Positions 6,034 through 13,711 of a stretch of 13,711 nucleotides of DNA are shown piece after piece (position 1 is the first letter of the stretch; every line of letters starts with the position of its first letter). The notes under the pieces are model-generated. The model did not search any database. It was not told the DNA's origin and was given only the letters and a program-made list of their open reading frames with translations. The position numbers were made by a program, and so were the translations under genes. This DNA is from Nitrososphaeraceae archaeon (GTDB lineage: Archaea; Thermoproteota; Nitrososphaeria; Nitrososphaerales; Nitrososphaeraceae): positions 1 to 13,711 of the forward strand of contig JAICHH010000039.1 of assembly GCA_025922715.1 (NCBI GenBank), in the 5' to 3' direction.

Positions 6034-7439
6034 TCATTTTATCTTTTTAATATATAAAATTAAAATAGTGGGCACTAATGAAATACTTGCTGCAGTTAAG
6101 AAAATTAAATTATAGGCCTCTGAAGAAGGCAAAAATTATTATTTTCATATATCAAAGTTTTAAAATTCTGTAAAAATAGAGACGAGATAACAGGCCCTAT
6201 CGACATTCCAATAATAAACAATAATGAGGTCACTCCTACAGAGATTTCTGTCAATTTCTTTGGGGTTGATGCTGTTATTATATTAAACCCATCTACTTGT
6301 TAAAAAGATAATCCTATTCCAATAATAACTAAATTAACTACAATGACAAATTCTGAAAAATGAAAGAAGAATATACTAAAAAATCCTAATAAACTTATTA
6401 TACTTCCTAAGAAAGTTGGTTTAATGTTTCCTAATTTGGAAACTAAAAATCCAGAACAAACAGAAACTAATCATAAATGGAAATTGAATTTCAACTACTT
6501 TAATAGCATCATCTTCAAAACCTACCGGAAAAGGATTACGTATTAATATTGGTAACATTTGATAAATCATAAGAGTTGTTAAACCTGATATCATTAAAAT
6601 GATATTTGTAAAAAGAAGAATTTTCTGTTTTAAAGATTACAACAGAAATGACCGAATTTTTATTTCTTTTTAAAAAAAATATAAACAATATGAGACTAAT
6701 TAGCGTAATTATTGTGAAAATAACTGTAAGCTGAAATTGTCGAGGATCAAATTCTTTCAAATTTGATAATACTATTAAAAAAGATGATATCAAGAGTGCT
6801 AAGGTTATGGTTCCTTTAAAATCAATTAAATTTAATTTACTCAATTTTTTATTAGTTAATGTATCGATACTCTCAGTATTTTCATTGATTAAGATTTTTT
6901 CATCTGGAATATTTATTTTTTTATTAATGAGAATTATACTTAAAATAGAAATAGGAACAAATACAAAAAAATAGTTTACCATCCAAAATTATCTATCGCA
7001 TATCCTCCAATTACTAGACCAACTACAGATCCTGAGGAAAAAGAGCAATGATTATTCCTTGAACTATGGCAAGCGATTCTTTTGGAAAAACAGTTTGTAT
7101 GATACTGAAGGCTAGTGGGAACATTGCAAGTCCTAAGCCTTGAATCACTCTTGCAACAATCAAAAAGGAAAAATTCATAGCAAATCCTGCCAATAATGTC
7201 CCAATTACATATAATATCATCAAAGTCAAAAGAATTTCTTTTTTTCCAAAAATGATAGACAATTTTGATGCAACAGGTGTCATTACTGCTCCTGCGATTA
7301 AATATGAGCTCAATATCCAAGATGAATCAGAATATGTAATATTGAATTCATTAATAATATCAGGAATTGCAGGTATTATCATTGTTTCACCCGCTGTAGA
7401 AATCAAGTCCACAGAACCAAGAATAAAAAGCATAAACAT
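6034..7439 (-). pseudogene. Decayed MFS (DHA2-type) drug exporter
   Basis: Conceptual joining of frames gives most of a 14-helix DHA2 exporter. The N-terminal part (7439-7043) reads SSWILSSYLIAGAVMTPVASK, FGKKEILL and ARVIQGLGLAMFPLAFSII. A second frame continues SGSVVGLVIGGYAIDNFGW, a third NYFFVFVPISILSIILI. Later frames give LMISGLTTLMIYQMLPILIR, SVCSGFLVSKLGNIKPTF, ASTPKKLTEISVGVTSLLF and finally AYNLIFLTAASISLVPTILI before TGA (6034-6036). Frame breaks fall at A/T runs 7038-7042, 6965-6971, two T4 runs at 6621-6631, about 6465 and 6131-6135. In-frame TAA occurs at 6976-6978 and 6300-6302. Upstream of Met 7439 the frame stays open to a TAG (7476-7478), so the native start may be lost. It would have been an inner-membrane proton antiporter; substrate unknown. 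Confidence 0.87.
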
Positions 7440-7610
7440 GCTATTTGTGAATTTTATTCCATTTAGTGTTTTTATCTATGGGATTAGATGAAACCTCTCA
7501 TTCGCTTAATTTTTATGGCATTATTTCCTTATATAAATAAAAAGGATATTCAACTATGAGCAAGCACAAGATTTTGTAATAGTTGAACCAAAATCAAAGA
7601 ATATATGAGA

Positions 7611-7619
7611 TTATAAATT
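7611..7619 (+). promoter_or_regulatory. TATA-like box TTATAAATT
   Basis: Centred 26-28 nt before the ATG at 7642, consistent with a leaderless transcript of the exported small protein. Confidence 0.4.
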
Positions 7620-7641
7620 TTTAAATTAATATTTATAAAAT

Positions 7642-8169
7642 ATGAAAATTAAGGTTGTAATTTCTTTATTTGTTTTAATAATAATAGTTACAAATAATAC
7701 ATTGTTTGTATATGGTCAAAACTCTTATAATACTAACGTTTTTGAAAATATATTTAAGAATTTAAAAAATAAAATTATCGATTTAGCCAATAGTTTGGAA
7801 TATACTATAGATATTAACGCCGATCAAATCTTTCTAAATGATACTATCAAGAACTCTATATTAAATAAAAATGAGCCAATGGAATATTTAATTCCAATTT
7901 TAGAATATAATTTATTAGGTTTTGATATTTTTGCTACAGATATAAAAGTAAGAACAGAATCAAGCACAATCGATGAAGAGAATAAAGATAAATTGAGAAT
8001 AGAGTTTCCTATTATGCAAGCAAAGAATGTTAATGTAAATAATGAAATGTTTGATCTAAATTATGAGAATATTGATTTAAGCTCTACTTATACAATTTAT
8101 GATTCAGAATTAGATAAATTTACTATTCATATTCCAGTATATGTAGCGGCTAGATATTTACCAAAATAA
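7642..8169 (+). CDS. Exported hypothetical protein (175 aa)
   Basis: No family recognised. The N terminus is a clear signal sequence: basic MKIK, a hydrophobic core (residues 5-16) and a likely cleavage after VYG (23-25). The mature part starts with a helical stretch (NIFKNLKNKIIDLANSLEY), then looks beta-rich with paired strands (NLLGFDIFATDIKVRTE, DKLRIEFPIMQAKNVNV, STYTIYDSELDKFTIHIPVYV). No Cys in the mature part, no metal motif and no second membrane helix, so it is expected outside the cytoplasmic membrane, free or bound to the S-layer. The ATG is supported by a TATA-like box 26-28 nt upstream. It is transcribed away from the decayed exporter. Confidence 0.7.
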   Translation: MKIKVVISLFVLIIIVTNNTLFVYGQNSYNTNVFENIFKNLKNKIIDLANSLEYTIDINADQIFLNDTIKNSILNKNEPMEYLIPILEYNLLGFDIFATDIKVRTESSTIDEENKDKLRIEFPIMQAKNVNVNNEMFDLNYENIDLSSTYTIYDSELDKFTIHIPVYVAARYLPK

Positions 8170-8373
8170 TATATAAAAAAGTAAAATATACATTATAATC
8201 AAGTTCGAGAATTATCATAGGATATTCTTTTGATTTTGACTCATCTGATATATATTTTACAACTATTAGATTATATCTAAATAATTTTTATCAATAACTA
8301 ATCAATAAGTTTTGAAAAATTCTATTATAAACTTAGCATAAATTTATATTTAAATTTGTTTAAACTATATTTC

Positions 8374-8395
8374 TTTTTTAATATAGCTTTTTTTT
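8374..8395 (+). terminator. Oligo-T tracts downstream of the exported protein gene
   Basis: Runs of six T (8374-8379) and eight T (8388-8395) on the coding strand, roughly 200 nt after the stop. This would be a plausible archaeal terminator, but it is far from the gene. Confidence 0.25.
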
Positions 8396-8456
8396 ATAAA
8401 TATTATAAGCTTTTAATATATTATTTAAATTATTTTAGAGGCAAAAATTTAATTAT

Positions 8457-8463
8457 CTTAAAA
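8457..8463 (+). promoter_or_regulatory. CTTAAAA box, putative TATA element of the zinc-ribbon gene
   Basis: Centred 27 nt before the TTG at 8487. The spacing supports the unusual start codon and a leaderless message. Confidence 0.4.
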
Positions 8464-8486
8464 TTCTAAGTGAAGTAGGTAAAGAA

Positions 8487-8735
8487 TTGATTTTAAATTG
8501 GATCAGAAGAAAGACATGGAAGCCAAAAGGAAAAATCTATAGTTTGAAATGTAATCAATGCGGGGACGGATTCATATCTAATCATCCAATGGAAGCACCA
8601 ATATGCGGCATTTGCTTACAGAAAATTAAATCGATTGACTTGACAGTTGATACGGAAAAGAAATGTATCATATGTGGAAGAAATGGAGCTGTCTATTCTT
8701 CTAATAAATGTAATGATTGTTATTTCAAAAAATAA
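8487..8735 (+). CDS. Small double zinc-ribbon protein (82 aa)
   Basis: Eight cysteines in four CxxC pairs make two likely zinc sites: Cys22/25 with Cys40/43 (C-x2-C-x14-C-x2-C) and Cys60/63 with Cys75/78 (C-x2-C-x11-C-x2-C). The first 20 residues are basic (NWIRRKTWKPKGK), which would suit nucleic acid binding or docking to a ribosome or polymerase. Such proteins are common and mostly uncharacterised in archaea, so no specific role is claimed. The start is TTG 8487: no ATG or GTG gives the full first ribbon, the next Met (residue 35) would cut it, and a TATA-like box sits 27 nt upstream. It stands alone and converges with the PiT gene. Confidence 0.75.
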   Translation: MILNWIRRKTWKPKGKIYSLKCNQCGDGFISNHPMEAPICGICLQKIKSIDLTVDTEKKCIICGRNGAVYSSNKCNDCYFKK

Positions 8736-9061
8736 GTTATTAATTATATCTTATTAAAGATTTCTTTATCAATTATTGAGATAATTCAATTAATATCTCT
8801 AATTTAGAATATCATTTCTTACCTTTTTATCTGATTTAATATATATTATACGTTAGTATTACTTTTTTTGTTGCCATATATTAATATATATTCATTCTAC
8901 TTTTTGTATCTAAATTCCTTTTATATGATATGTTAATATAGCAATCTACATATTATTTAAAATCAATATATATATTTTATAAATAAACCACAATATCAAG
9001 ATTCTGTCATAAGTTCATTAGTATGATCATTGGTATAGTAATGATATAAGGAGTAAATCCG
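8736..9061. other. Convergent intergenic gap
   Basis: Lies between the ends of the zinc-ribbon gene (plus) and the PiT gene (minus). Very A+T-rich. T-tracts on the plus strand (for example the seven-T run near 8863) may end transcription of the zinc-ribbon gene. Nothing else supported. Confidence 0.45.
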
Positions 9062-10141
9062 TTAAAGCCCTAATAACTTGAATAATAACAAAACCAACGC
9101 GCTGATTCCGGCACTAGCAGGTATTGTAATAATCCAAGCGTAAATTATTTTTCTTCCTATACCCCACCTTACCGCAGAAAGTCTTCTTGTAGTACCTACG
9201 CCCATTATAGCCCCTGCTATGGCATGAGTTGTACTAACGGGAATTCCCAACCATGCCATGGCAGTTAATATTACTCCACCACCAGTTTCTGCGCAAAAGC
9301 CTTGATATGGTTTCAATTCGGTAATACGAAAAGCCATTGTTTTTACTATTCGCCATCCCCCCAAAAATGTTCCAAAAGCTATGGCTATAGAAGCTGAAAG
9401 AATTACCCAAAATGGAACTTCAAAATTTTCTGTATCTAACAAACCACCAGATATTAGTAAAGCAGTGATTACTCCCATAGTTTTTTGTCCATCATTTGCT
9501 CCATGTGTAAGAGAGAAAAATGCAGCTGATGCTATCTGTAATTTACCAAAAACTCGATTTATTTTTCCTGGGTGGTATTTTTTCAGAAAATATATTAACA
9601 ATATTCCAAATGCTAAAGCAATAACAAATCCAAGAACAGGAGAAACTACAAGAAATGCTAACACTTTTTGAACACCTCCAAAAACTATTGCTTCCAAACC
9701 ACCAAAAATTAATGCAGAACCAATTAATCCACCAATAAGCGCATGACTACTAGACGACGGTAAACCAAAATACCAAGTAAGTAAATCCCATACGATTGCT
9801 CCGACTAGTCCAGCTAAAATAACTTCAGCAGTTGAAAAATTAGGTTGTATAATTCCCTTACCTACAGTCGCTGCGATAGCAGTACCCAAAACAAACGGAC
9901 CGATAAAATTAGCTAGAGCCGCCATACCTACTGCTTGAATTGGTTTTAAAACTCTCGTTCCTACAACAGTTGCTATTGCATTAGCTGCATCATGAAAACC
10001 ATTTACGAAATCAAAAAAAAGAGCTGCAATTATTCCTGTTATAATTAACGGTATTGGTTCCAGTTTAACATCATTCCTACAAAGAACAATTATCCATATT
10101 TTAGAACTATATCTTCCACTATATCTGCCACATCCATACAT
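9062..10141 (-). CDS. pit: PiT-family inorganic phosphate transporter
   Basis: Integral membrane transporter that takes up phosphate (as metal-phosphate or with a cation). Seen: the two inverted-repeat signatures, DFVNGFHDAANAIATVV (residues 44-60) and LTHGANDGQKTMGVI (211-225), each followed by a Ser/Thr-His loop, SSSSHALIGGLIG (129-141) and STTHAIAGAIMGVG, plus about ten hydrophobic helices. Length from the first conserved helix is about 330, normal for archaeal PiT. The start is unclear: ATG 10141 would overlap the DUF47 gene by 52 nt, and its first ~26 residues (MYGCGRYSGRYSSKIW...) look like that gene's end read out of frame. The next in-frame candidate is CTG 10063. Two adjacent ATGs (10074, 10071) just after the DUF47 stop are one base out of frame. 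It is transcribed with DUF47. Confidence 0.93.
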   Translation of the reverse strand: MYGCGRYSGRYSSKIWIIVLCRNDVKLEPIPLIITGIIAALFFDFVNGFHDAANAIATVVGTRVLKPIQAVGMAALANFIGPFVLGTAIAATVGKGIIQPNFSTAEVILAGLVGAIVWDLLTWYFGLPSSSSHALIGGLIGSALIFGGLEAIVFGGVQKVLAFLVVSPVLGFVIALAFGILLIYFLKKYHPGKINRVFGKLQIASAAFFSLTHGANDGQKTMGVITALLISGGLLDTENFEVPFWVILSASIAIAFGTFLGGWRIVKTMAFRITELKPYQGFCAETGGGVILTAMAWLGIPVSTTHAIAGAIMGVGTTRRLSAVRWGIGRKIIYAWIITIPASAGISALVLLLFKLLGL

Positions 10142-10728
10142 CTATCTATGGAAGATTCTAGATTTTGATAAATTTCATAATTCTTAAGTATTTGTACTGC
10201 ATCATTGGTTTCAAATAATTCCGCTATAGCTTTTCTATAAAGATGATCCGCTTCACGTTCATATTTTTTAATTTTGTGACAGTGTTCTATGAAGTTTCCA
10301 TTTTTTTTTGATGATTGTAATTTTATTAACACGTCATGTATTTCTTGGGAACATAAATGTAAAATCTTAGCAAGATCTAACATATAGAACATAGGTTTTT
10401 TAATTTTAAATAGTACAAATCTATCCGCAGTACCATCTACATAATCTAAAACTTGATCTATTGTACTAGTCAACCCGGATAGATCTTCTCGATCTAATGG
10501 AGTAACAAATGTCTGCGATAAAGTTGTAAATAACTCATGAGTAATACTATCTCCTTTCACTTCAAGAGCTTTTATCTTCTCTTTATTTTCAGAAAGAGAT
10601 TTTTCATAGTCGGATAAAAGTTCTATCAATAAGGATGTTGCTTCAACTAAAATAGATCCTTGTTTTTCTAAAGCCCCAAGGATTAATTTATCATTACCAC
10701 GAGCCCAAGTAAGCCAATTTGTAGGCAA
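10090..10728 (-). CDS. DUF47 / PhoU-like protein, PiT partner
   Basis: All-helical cytosolic protein of 212 residues of the DUF47 (PhoU-related) family, usually found beside PiT genes and thought to control transporter activity. Seen: LEVKGDSITHELFTTL (55-70), FVTPLDREDLSGLTSTIDQVLDYVDG (74-99), the second repeat EREADHLYRKAIAELF (157-172), and EIYQNLESSIDRCMDVADIVEDI (185-207). The ExxxD-type acidic motifs are the metal-cluster positions of PhoU proteins. The start is TTG 10728: an ATG at 10736 is in another frame. A TATA-like TTTATAAAATA lies at about 10762-10772, allowing a short leader. It is the first gene of the pair; its stop lies within the PiT reading frame. Confidence 0.9.
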   Translation of the reverse strand: MPTNWLTWARGNDKLILGALEKQGSILVEATSLLIELLSDYEKSLSENKEKIKALEVKGDSITHELFTTLSQTFVTPLDREDLSGLTSTIDQVLDYVDGTADRFVLFKIKKPMFYMLDLAKILHLCSQEIHDVLIKLQSSKKNGNFIEHCHKIKKYEREADHLYRKAIAELFETNDAVQILKNYEIYQNLESSIDRCMDVADIVEDIVLKYG

Positions 10729-10861
10729 ATCTCCATATCACCTTAACACAATAAAATTTAATATTTTATAAATCATTAGATATTTTTTACTTGATGATTC
10801 TAATTGTTAATACTAATAATAATGTGTTTATGACTTTTGTAATTATTATTTATTATAAACA

Positions 10862-11545
10862 TTAGATTATAGCGAGAGCTCTAACAGGAGATCCCGATGC
10901 TCCAAGCAATTTGAGCGGAATTGCTATTAACTTAAATTTTTTTTTATCTATTTGAGCTAAATTACATATATTTTCTATTATTATTATATCATTTTTTAAA
11001 AGTATTTTATGGACAGGAAATTCTGATTCCATTGCTGAATCGATACTAGGGCTATCAATTGCTACAGCATTAATTTTTTTATTAGATAGGTAAATAGCTG
11101 CCTCTGGAGAGAGACCAGGATTTGCATTTATATAATTATCGGAATTATAATTATGTTCCCAGCCAGTAGAAAAAACAATAGAATCATTTTCTTTGATATC
11201 TATATCACTGTTGATTATATCTTCTATTGTAATAAGTTGATTAGATGATTTAAAAATTTTTAACAAATGAACATTCTTCATGACAAATCTATTTACATCA
11301 ATATTATCTATGGGCGCAGCCCCTTCAATAAAATGAGAAGGAGCATCTATATGAGTTCCAGTATGTGTGCTTAAAAATATTGCTTCTGAATCATAGCCGT
11401 CAATACTATATTTAGACCATTTTAAAAAATAAACATTTGGAGATCCAGGATAAAGTTTAATATTCGAGTTTATCGACTGACTTAGATCTATAATCATATT
11501 ATTTTCAAATTGCATCTCCTTTTTAATTATTTCAGAAGAATACAA
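10862..11545 (-). CDS. Cyclase / kynurenine formamidase-like metal hydrolase
   Basis: PF04199-type cyclase family, whose members hydrolyse N-formylkynurenine, cyclic amides or lactones with a Zn or Mn site. Seen: an N-terminal MIIDLSQSI...LYPGSPNV segment, the metal motif STHTGTHIDAPSHF giving His61, His65, Asp67 and His71, STGWEH, the NPGLSPEAAIYL segment, a VAIDSPSIDSA loop and a C-terminal LLGASGSPVRALAII ending typical of the family. Length 227 from TTG 11545; the conserved part begins at Met17 (ATG 11497), where a TATA-like ATAATTAAAAAG sits about 28 nt upstream, so the real protein may be 211 residues. Met11 (11515) is a third option. No signal peptide. Stand-alone gene, divergent from the cupredoxin; the substrate cannot be told from the neighbours. 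Confidence 0.87.
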   Translation of the reverse strand: MYSSEIIKKEMQFENNMIIDLSQSINSNIKLYPGSPNVYFLKWSKYSIDGYDSEAIFLSTHTGTHIDAPSHFIEGAAPIDNIDVNRFVMKNVHLLKIFKSSNQLITIEDIINSDIDIKENDSIVFSTGWEHNYNSDNYINANPGLSPEAAIYLSNKKINAVAIDSPSIDSAMESEFPVHKILLKNDIIIIENICNLAQIDKKKFKLIAIPLKLLGASGSPVRALAII

Positions 11546-11620
11546 GATAATTTAATCATTAAATAGTTGATATCTAATAAGTCATTTAAATAAAAATATT
11601 GCAATACAAATCTAAAATTA

Positions 11621-11627
11621 TTTATAG
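11621..11627 (+). promoter_or_regulatory. TTTATAG box, putative TATA element of the cupredoxin gene
   Basis: Centred 25 nt before the second in-frame ATG at 11649 (Met6), and only 10 nt before the first ATG at 11634. The spacing therefore favours Met6 as the leaderless start. Confidence 0.45.
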
Positions 11628-11633
11628 TATATC

Positions 11634-12509
11634 ATGCATAATAATATAATGTTAAAATTTTTATCATTATCATTATTATTAATTATTAGTATTATTATTT
11701 TATATTGTAATATTCCAAGTATCGCAGGAGAATTAGGAATGATGCCAATCACAACTCCTAATAAATTATTACCTACATATGTTATAGATATCACTACTGG
11801 TTCTGGAATAAGTTATAAATTCCAACACTTTTATCCATTAAATATAGCAATACCCGTAGGAACAACTGTTGCATGGTTTGATGATGATCCAGAACAAATT
11901 CATACTGTTACAAGTGGGGGGGCTGGCTCATCTGATAGTGGAAAACTTTTTAATTCTGGGATTCTTTCTTATTTATCCTCTTTTCAATATACGTTTAATC
12001 AGCCAGGTAAATTTTTGTATCACTGTGAAATTCATCCATGGATGATAGGATCAGTCTATGCAAGTGATTCTAACAAACAAGGAAAAAATTTTAAGCTTAC
12101 GACTGGTACAAATATGGGATTTGAAGATAATTCTCCATATGATTGGAGTTTTAACACTACCGAAATTGATAGAATTTTGTTTAATATAGAACCTTTATCA
12201 GTAAATACAGATAAAAAGACACCCATAACATACAATATAGATATATACAATAATGAACTTAAAAAAGAAATTTTTTCAAAATCTTTTTTTGCTAGAGGTA
12301 ACGATCTTCAATTCGAACTTTTATCTAGTGATTTGGATGAACCTCTAGTCTATGGTCCCGATTTTAGTGACCCTATTATAGGTGCTTATCATATAAGAGA
12401 TAATTTTCCTGATGGAACTTATATTCTAAAAGTAGAAATGACAGGTATAGGATCTAATCTAACACAAACGAATATATCTGATGAATTTAAAGGTATAATC
12501 TCTTCATAA
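11634..12509 (+). CDS. Exported cupredoxin (plastocyanin/amicyanin-like) with an extra C-terminal domain
   Basis: Blue-copper electron carrier expected outside the membrane. Seen: a hydrophobic signal or anchor segment (residues 7-25, LKFLSLSLLLIISIIILYC), then a cupredoxin domain (about 48-144) with VPVGTTVAWFDDD-type strands and the type 1 copper ligands His90 (EQIHTV), Cys131, His134 and Met137 in YHCEIHPWM, the C-x2-H-x2-M spacing of amicyanin. Residues about 155-291 form a second beta-rich region (PITYNIDIYNNELKKEIFSK, GTYILKVEMTG), unidentified, possibly an immunoglobulin-like docking domain. Ammonia-oxidising archaea use many such proteins in place of cytochromes. Cys25 might be a lipidation site but lacks a good lipobox. 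Promoter spacing favours Met6 (11649) as start. It converges with the helicase gene, 43 bp away. Confidence 0.88.
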   Translation: MHNNIMLKFLSLSLLLIISIIILYCNIPSIAGELGMMPITTPNKLLPTYVIDITTGSGISYKFQHFYPLNIAIPVGTTVAWFDDDPEQIHTVTSGGAGSSDSGKLFNSGILSYLSSFQYTFNQPGKFLYHCEIHPWMIGSVYASDSNKQGKNFKLTTGTNMGFEDNSPYDWSFNTTEIDRILFNIEPLSVNTDKKTPITYNIDIYNNELKKEIFSKSFFARGNDLQFELLSSDLDEPLVYGPDFSDPIIGAYHIRDNFPDGTYILKVEMTGIGSNLTQTNISDEFKGIISS

Positions 12510-12552
12510 GATTAAACGAATAAATGTCCTAAAACTGGTCAGATGAGTTTAA

Positions 12553-13711
12553 TTAAAGGATTATTTCCTTTATTCTAATGCAAAAGTCATTTCCATTAGT
12601 ATATAATTCTGCAATAGCTTTAAATTCTGATCCCTTCTTTAAAAGATTTCTTGGTCCCTCATAATCATAATAGTTTAGCAATGCATACCACTTTTCGTTT
12701 ACTAGAACATATGCTTTACCAGGTAAAATTTTTTCCACATAAATATTATATTCTCTTCCTGTTGATTTATTTGATAATCGATTTAAAGTTATTGATCTAT
12801 TATTTTTTATTTTGATTACTTGTTGCTTCTCTAATTTCTTTAGGGCTTGTAATATAATATGTGTATCAAATGTAAATTTATCATGAAAATAGGATAAGTC
12901 GAATGAATTTTTATTATTCCTTTCATCTATTAAAAAATTATAAATATGTCTATATGCCTTTTCTATTAAATTATCCTCAGTTTTTGTTATCATTCCAATT
13001 TGAAACTTTGGAACTTTATCTATAATTGCATTTTTAACCTTAATTTTTTCAATTACTTTCCTTTCATTATCTTCATATTTTAATTCTTTTTCATTTAATT
13101 TTTTTTGTTCTAGGTTTAAGTTCTTATCAAGATCTGCTAGTTCTAATTCCGTGAGACGATTATATGGTATCGGGACTCGTGAAATTGGATTTAAAATTGT
13201 TTTCATTGAGGTAAAAATTGTTTTCATTTTTTCCATTCGTCTCTTACTTGCAAATAAAATACGCATATCTACAGTATCTTTTGCGGCTAGGATTATTACG
13301 TTTCCACTTGATTTTCTTCCAGTCCTACCTTTTCTTTGTATGTGTCTAATTTCACTTGCTACTGGTTCATAAAATATAACTAATTTAACTTCAGGAATAT
13401 CTAAACCTTCTTCTGCTATTGATGTTGCAACAAGTACATTAAATTCTTTTTTTCTAAATGAATCCAAAATAACAGATTGCTCATTTTGATTCATTCCAAT
13501 ATCATTATCTCTAGTAGATTGACCAACAAATCTAAATGATTTAATTCCCGTTTTGTTCAATTCATCTACGATATGAGTTGCAGTATCTCTATAATGTGAG
13601 AATATTAAAATTTGAGAACTCATGCTATCATTTAATAATACATTGGGGTTTTTAGTTGCAGAAGTATCTAATTTTTCTTTTTTACATAGATCAAGAATAT
13701 AAATGAGTTTA
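12553..13711 (-). CDS. Hef/FANCM-like DNA helicase, 3' part only (gene runs off the right edge)
   Basis: C-terminal part of an SF2 helicase of the archaeal Hef type (fork and junction processing). The frame stays open past Met 13623 to the window edge, with residues such as KLIYILDLCKKEKL before it, so that Met is internal. Counting from it: motif IV ILIFSHYRDTA (5-15), motif V VLVATSIAEEGLDIPEVKLV (63-82) and motif VI QRKGRTGR (96-103). Then follow a charged, probably coiled-coil linker (157-200), a likely winged helix (225-282) and a beta-rich end (288-356, YVEKILPGKAYVLVNEKWYALL). The XPF nuclease and helix-hairpin-helix domains of euryarchaeal Hef are absent. DEAH motifs I-III would lie outside the window. 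It acts on DNA in the cytosol, perhaps with a separate nuclease. Confidence 0.85.
   Translation of the reverse strand, partial: KLIYILDLCKKEKLDTSATKNPNVLLNDSMSSQILIFSHYRDTATHIVDELNKTGIKSFRFVGQSTRDNDIGMNQNEQSVILDSFRKKEFNVLVATSIAEEGLDIPEVKLVIFYEPVASEIRHIQRKGRTGRKSSGNVIILAAKDTVDMRILFASKRRMEKMKTIFTSMKTILNPISRVPIPYNRLTELELADLDKNLNLEQKKLNEKELKYEDNERKVIEKIKVKNAIIDKVPKFQIGMITKTEDNLIEKAYRHIYNFLIDERNNKNSFDLSYFHDKFTFDTHIILQALKKLEKQQVIKIKNNRSITLNRLSNKSTGREYNIYVEKILPGKAYVLVNEKWYALLNYYDYEGPRNLLKKGSEFKAIAELYTNGNDFCIRIKEIIL

Larger units (their letters stand above)
8170..8486. other. A+T-rich gap with an inverted repeat and T-tracts
   Basis: GTAAAATATA (8181-8190) pairs with TATATTTTAC (8251-8260), with AATCAA/TTGATT inside (8197-8202 with 8230-8235). 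The repeat is almost pure A+T and may be chance. No gene seen before the TTG at 8487. Confidence 0.4.

Noticed and set aside
6976..7320. Separate 114-residue minus-strand gene
   Set aside because: Only its last part (SGSVVGLVIGGYAIDNFGW) is meaningful, as the frame-shifted continuation of the MFS pseudogene; the rest is out-of-frame noise.
8181..8260. 10-bp inverted repeat with a 60-nt loop, like the one at 1944-2023
   Set aside because: It is nearly all A+T. By a rough estimate several such repeats are expected by chance in a window of this composition, and it shares no sequence with the other one.
9381..9671. Plus-strand open frame of 96 codons
   Set aside because: It is antisense to the strongly conserved PiT gene.
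12056..12250. Minus-strand open frame of 64 codons
   Set aside because: It is antisense to the cupredoxin C-terminal domain and has no recognisable content.
13151..13372. Plus-strand open frame of 73 codons
   Set aside because: It is antisense to helicase motif VI and the following region.

Overview
The window is a very A+T-rich stretch that reads as archaeal, most likely an ammonia-oxidising Nitrososphaerota (Thaumarchaeota) of the soil Nitrososphaerales/Nitrosocosmicus type. The support is indirect. It includes a Hef-type FANCM-like helicase, a DUF47-PiT phosphate pair, an anchored or secreted cupredoxin of amicyanin-like spacing, several TTG/GTG starts, and TATA-like boxes 25-27 nt upstream of start codons, the spacing expected for leaderless archaeal mRNAs. 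No rRNA, tRNA, CRISPR array or intact insertion sequence was seen.

Left part (1-3683): a short-chain dehydrogenase close to glucose 1-dehydrogenase, with an Asn-rich trinucleotide-repeat insertion, is followed by about 880 bp without a clear gene. Then come four small genes separated by long A+T-rich gaps: an orphan of 62-67 residues, an M23/LytM-fold peptidase without a signal peptide, an 81-residue helical orphan and a 116-residue alpha/beta orphan. Two of these genes share the 11-mer ATAGTACTTAA in their promoters. One of them has it inside a tandem 32-bp duplication.

Centre (3684-5610): a compact minus-strand operon encodes a UbiE-like methyltransferase, a UbiA-like membrane prenyltransferase (ATGA overlap) and a DUF98 chorismate-lyase-like protein. 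Together these are the three activities that make, prenylate and methylate a 4-hydroxybenzoate-type ring. This is the best candidate for an undescribed pathway here: a minimal ubiquinone-like or aromatic-lipid operon in an archaeon.

Next (6034-7439) is a decayed DHA2-type MFS exporter with several frameshifts, mostly at A/T homopolymers, and in-frame stops. It is followed by a small exported orphan protein and a tiny double zinc-ribbon protein.

Right part (9062-13711): a phosphate-uptake pair (PhoU-like DUF47 then PiT, overlapping reading frames), a metal-dependent cyclase/kynurenine-formamidase-like hydrolase, a cupredoxin with an extra C-terminal beta domain, and the 3' part of a Hef-like helicase without a nuclease domain, which runs off the right edge.
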